A stretch of DNA of 15,548 nt from NCBI GenBank assembly GCA_905235345.1, contig CAJOLO010000013.1:1-15548 (forward strand). The letters run 5' to 3'. The stretch is from an uncultured Lachnospiraceae bacterium (GTDB lineage: Bacteria; Bacillota; Clostridia; Lachnospirales; Lachnospiraceae). Shown here in pieces: positions 14,801 to 15,548 of the stretch (position 1 is the first letter of the stretch; each line of letters begins with the position of its first letter). The notes beneath the pieces were generated by a model. That model was not told the DNA's origin. It saw only the letters and a program-made list of their open reading frames with translations, and ran no database searches. The translations under genes were made by a program, and so were the position numbers.

Positions 14801-15548
14801 GATATGCCGGATATGGCTTGTCCCAAGTGTGGAACTATGATGAAAAAAGAAGGTCATGATATTCCGTTTGAGACATTCCTCGGCTTCTATGGTGATAAAG
14901 AGCCGGATATCGATCTTAACTTTTCCGGGGAGTATCAGGCGAATGCTCATGCATATACAGAGGAGCTTTTCGGAAAGGGACATGCTTTCCGTGCCGGAAC
15001 TATAGGTACGATAGCGGAAAAGACCGCAGAAGGTCTTGTATATAAATACTATGAAGAACGTGGTATGAGTAAGCGCAGATGTGAGCTTTCAAGAATCGCA
15101 CAGGGTTGTGTTGGTGTTAAGCGTACTACGGGTCAGCATCCCGGTGGAATAGTTGTGGTTCCGAGAGACAGGGAAATCTATGAATTCACGGCAATACAGC
15201 ATCCTGCCAATGATATGAAAACCGATATTGTCACAACACATTTTGAGTATCATTCAATTGATGCTAACCTGTTAAAGCTTGATATACTCGGGCACGATGA
15301 TCCTACGATCATAAGGCGTCTTGAAGACCTTACAGGTAAGGACGCCAAGACCATAGCCCTTGATGACAAGGATGTAATGTCATTATTTCACAGTCCTGAG
15401 ATACTTGGAATAACACCTGATGATATAGGCGGTGTTCCTACAGGGTCATTGGGAATACCGGAGTTTGGTACTGCATTTGTTATACAGATGTTAGTAGATA
15501 CCAAGCCTAAGAGTTTTTCAGATCTTGTGCGCATATCGGGATTATCTC
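11831..15548 (+). CDS. polC: DNA polymerase III alpha subunit, PolC type (3' end outside window)
   Basis: This is the main replicative polymerase of low-GC Gram-positives, with its own proofreading exonuclease. About 1239 residues are visible with no internal stop; relatives are about 1430-1500, so roughly the last 200 or more are missing. The order is: an N-terminal domain (1-200), a low-complexity Ser/Asn/Lys linker (203-264), an OB fold (about 270-385), and a PHP domain starting with RVELHMH (391-397). A DEDDh exonuclease is inserted next, with FDIETTG (481-487), D567, H620 and D625, and then the rest of PHP with CDVHF. SRGSVGSS (941-948), a zinc module (C968, C971, C990, C997, C1000) and the catalytic pair PDIDLNFS (D1026, D1028) follow; D1151 may be the third catalytic Asp. 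The ATG at 11831 has AGGAGG (11819-11824) six bases upstream. The gene lies 57 bases after ispG. Confidence 0.97.
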   Translation, partial: MVQQEKMFFDVFPDFKCPSDLNNIFSTVEVKDVVLSKSSGLLKLYMNSRILIPKAQIYEMEDALSDYLFQNRMRVKIIEHYQLSGQYNVSRLTEMYKESLLIELYNESNVLYNIVKKAEWYVNEEVIHLTLDDTFLTRQRSMHIKNYLEHVYKERFDYDINVGFDYTEEQKDAIRAANRHTLELEVEQILKMGEDRTRELELNASSDDSANRKNISAKSQSGSAKETTGNNSAKSSDNVNNISSTGGKGNEYGKRSSSFSKMRGRSYDPNVIYGRNVEGDLISISEITEPVRDIVVKGRIFALEEKETRRGSLIIIFSITDFTDSISGKLFMEKDEWKDFKSDFAKGKFYTIKGSVDVDKYSGELEFSRIEGIKEIHDFTTKRVDNALNKRVELHMHTVYSDNDSVVPVDAIIKRAKDWGHPAIAITDHGVAQAFPVANHCIKKDDPFKIIYGCEGYFVDDLKEFIVNSKGQSLDDSYVVFDIETTGLNRQLCKIIEIGAVKIVGGEIVDRFSEFINPEEPIPYKITELTSITDEMVMDAPTIDVILPRFLDFIGDSSVVAHNAQFDTSFIKKYADDMGLSTDYSILDTMTLGYVLCPELGKYTLDRLCKHLGIKLEHHHRAVDDAEATAHIFLRFLTMLKDREITNLDELNSLGSSVDRVKKLKKYHGIILAKNEIGRVNLNRLISEAHITYYNNRPVMPKSLIDEYREGLLLGSACEAGELYSALIGGADNEEIDRIVRFYDYLEIQPIGNNAFKKADEKLPDINTDEDLRNVNRRIVKLGETYNMPVVATCDVHFLDPEDSLYRAVIMASKGFKDADDQAPLYFRTTEEMLAEFDYLGVDKAREVVIDNTVKIANMIEKIYPVSPDKCPPVIENSDEELRRICYDKAHEIYGPELPVQVTSRLEKELTSIIGNGYAVMYIIAQKLVWDSNDHGYLVGSRGSVGSSFVATMAGITEVNPLAAHYICPKCYYTDFESDLVKSYSGSSGCDMPDMACPKCGTMMKKEGHDIPFETFLGFYGDKEPDIDLNFSGEYQANAHAYTEELFGKGHAFRAGTIGTIAEKTAEGLVYKYYEERGMSKRRCELSRIAQGCVGVKRTTGQHPGGIVVVPRDREIYEFTAIQHPANDMKTDIVTTHFEYHSIDANLLKLDILGHDDPTIIRRLEDLTGKDAKTIALDDKDVMSLFHSPEILGITPDDIGGVPTGSLGIPEFGTAFVIQMLVDTKPKSFSDLVRISGLS

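Overview
This is a single-strand (all +) stretch of core chromosome from a low-GC Gram-positive bacterium. It is most likely a member of the Clostridia and probably a Lachnospiraceae relative such as the Butyrivibrio, Roseburia or Lachnospira group. The grounds are AT-rich DNA, strong AGGAGG-type ribosome binding sites, a PolC-type replicative polymerase (typical of Firmicutes), the MEP isoprenoid pathway, acetate kinase, and an FtsA/PilM-like protein tail with beta-grasp ends. The family-level assignment is inference. I see no phage, insertion sequence, CRISPR array, tRNA or rRNA.

Layout. Positions 1-906 hold the 3' end of a gene for a large protein with a charged linker and a beta-grasp-like end, tentatively an FtsA/PilM-type cell-division protein. 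Next come ackA (964-2151), a near-consensus sigma-A promoter (2237-2265), the DUF177/YceD gene and rpmF (L32), closed by a rho-independent terminator (3056-3090). A new transcription unit appears to start at an extended -10 promoter (3108-3116). It carries a 90-residue single-pass membrane protein and a bactofilin with a very long acidic N-terminal region. The conserved series pyrH, frr, uppS, cdsA, dxr, rseP, ispG and polC follows; polC runs off the right edge. No convincing terminator lies between 3091 and the end, so the second half could be one long operon or several overlapping ones.

How the genes fit together. pyrH makes UDP for RNA and cell-wall sugars. frr recycles ribosomes. dxr and ispG are two steps of the MEP pathway that supplies isopentenyl units, and uppS joins these into undecaprenyl diphosphate, the peptidoglycan lipid carrier. 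cdsA makes CDP-diacylglycerol for phospholipids, and rseP is the intramembrane site-2 protease. The block therefore couples envelope lipid supply with translation and, through polC, replication. The small membrane protein and bactofilin put a probable cytoskeletal or cell-shape pair directly ahead of this envelope block. That is the least ordinary part of the window.

Limits. Function calls rest on motifs read by eye. No homology search was run. The window is mostly ordinary housekeeping sequence, and I do not see a clear new defence or mobile system.
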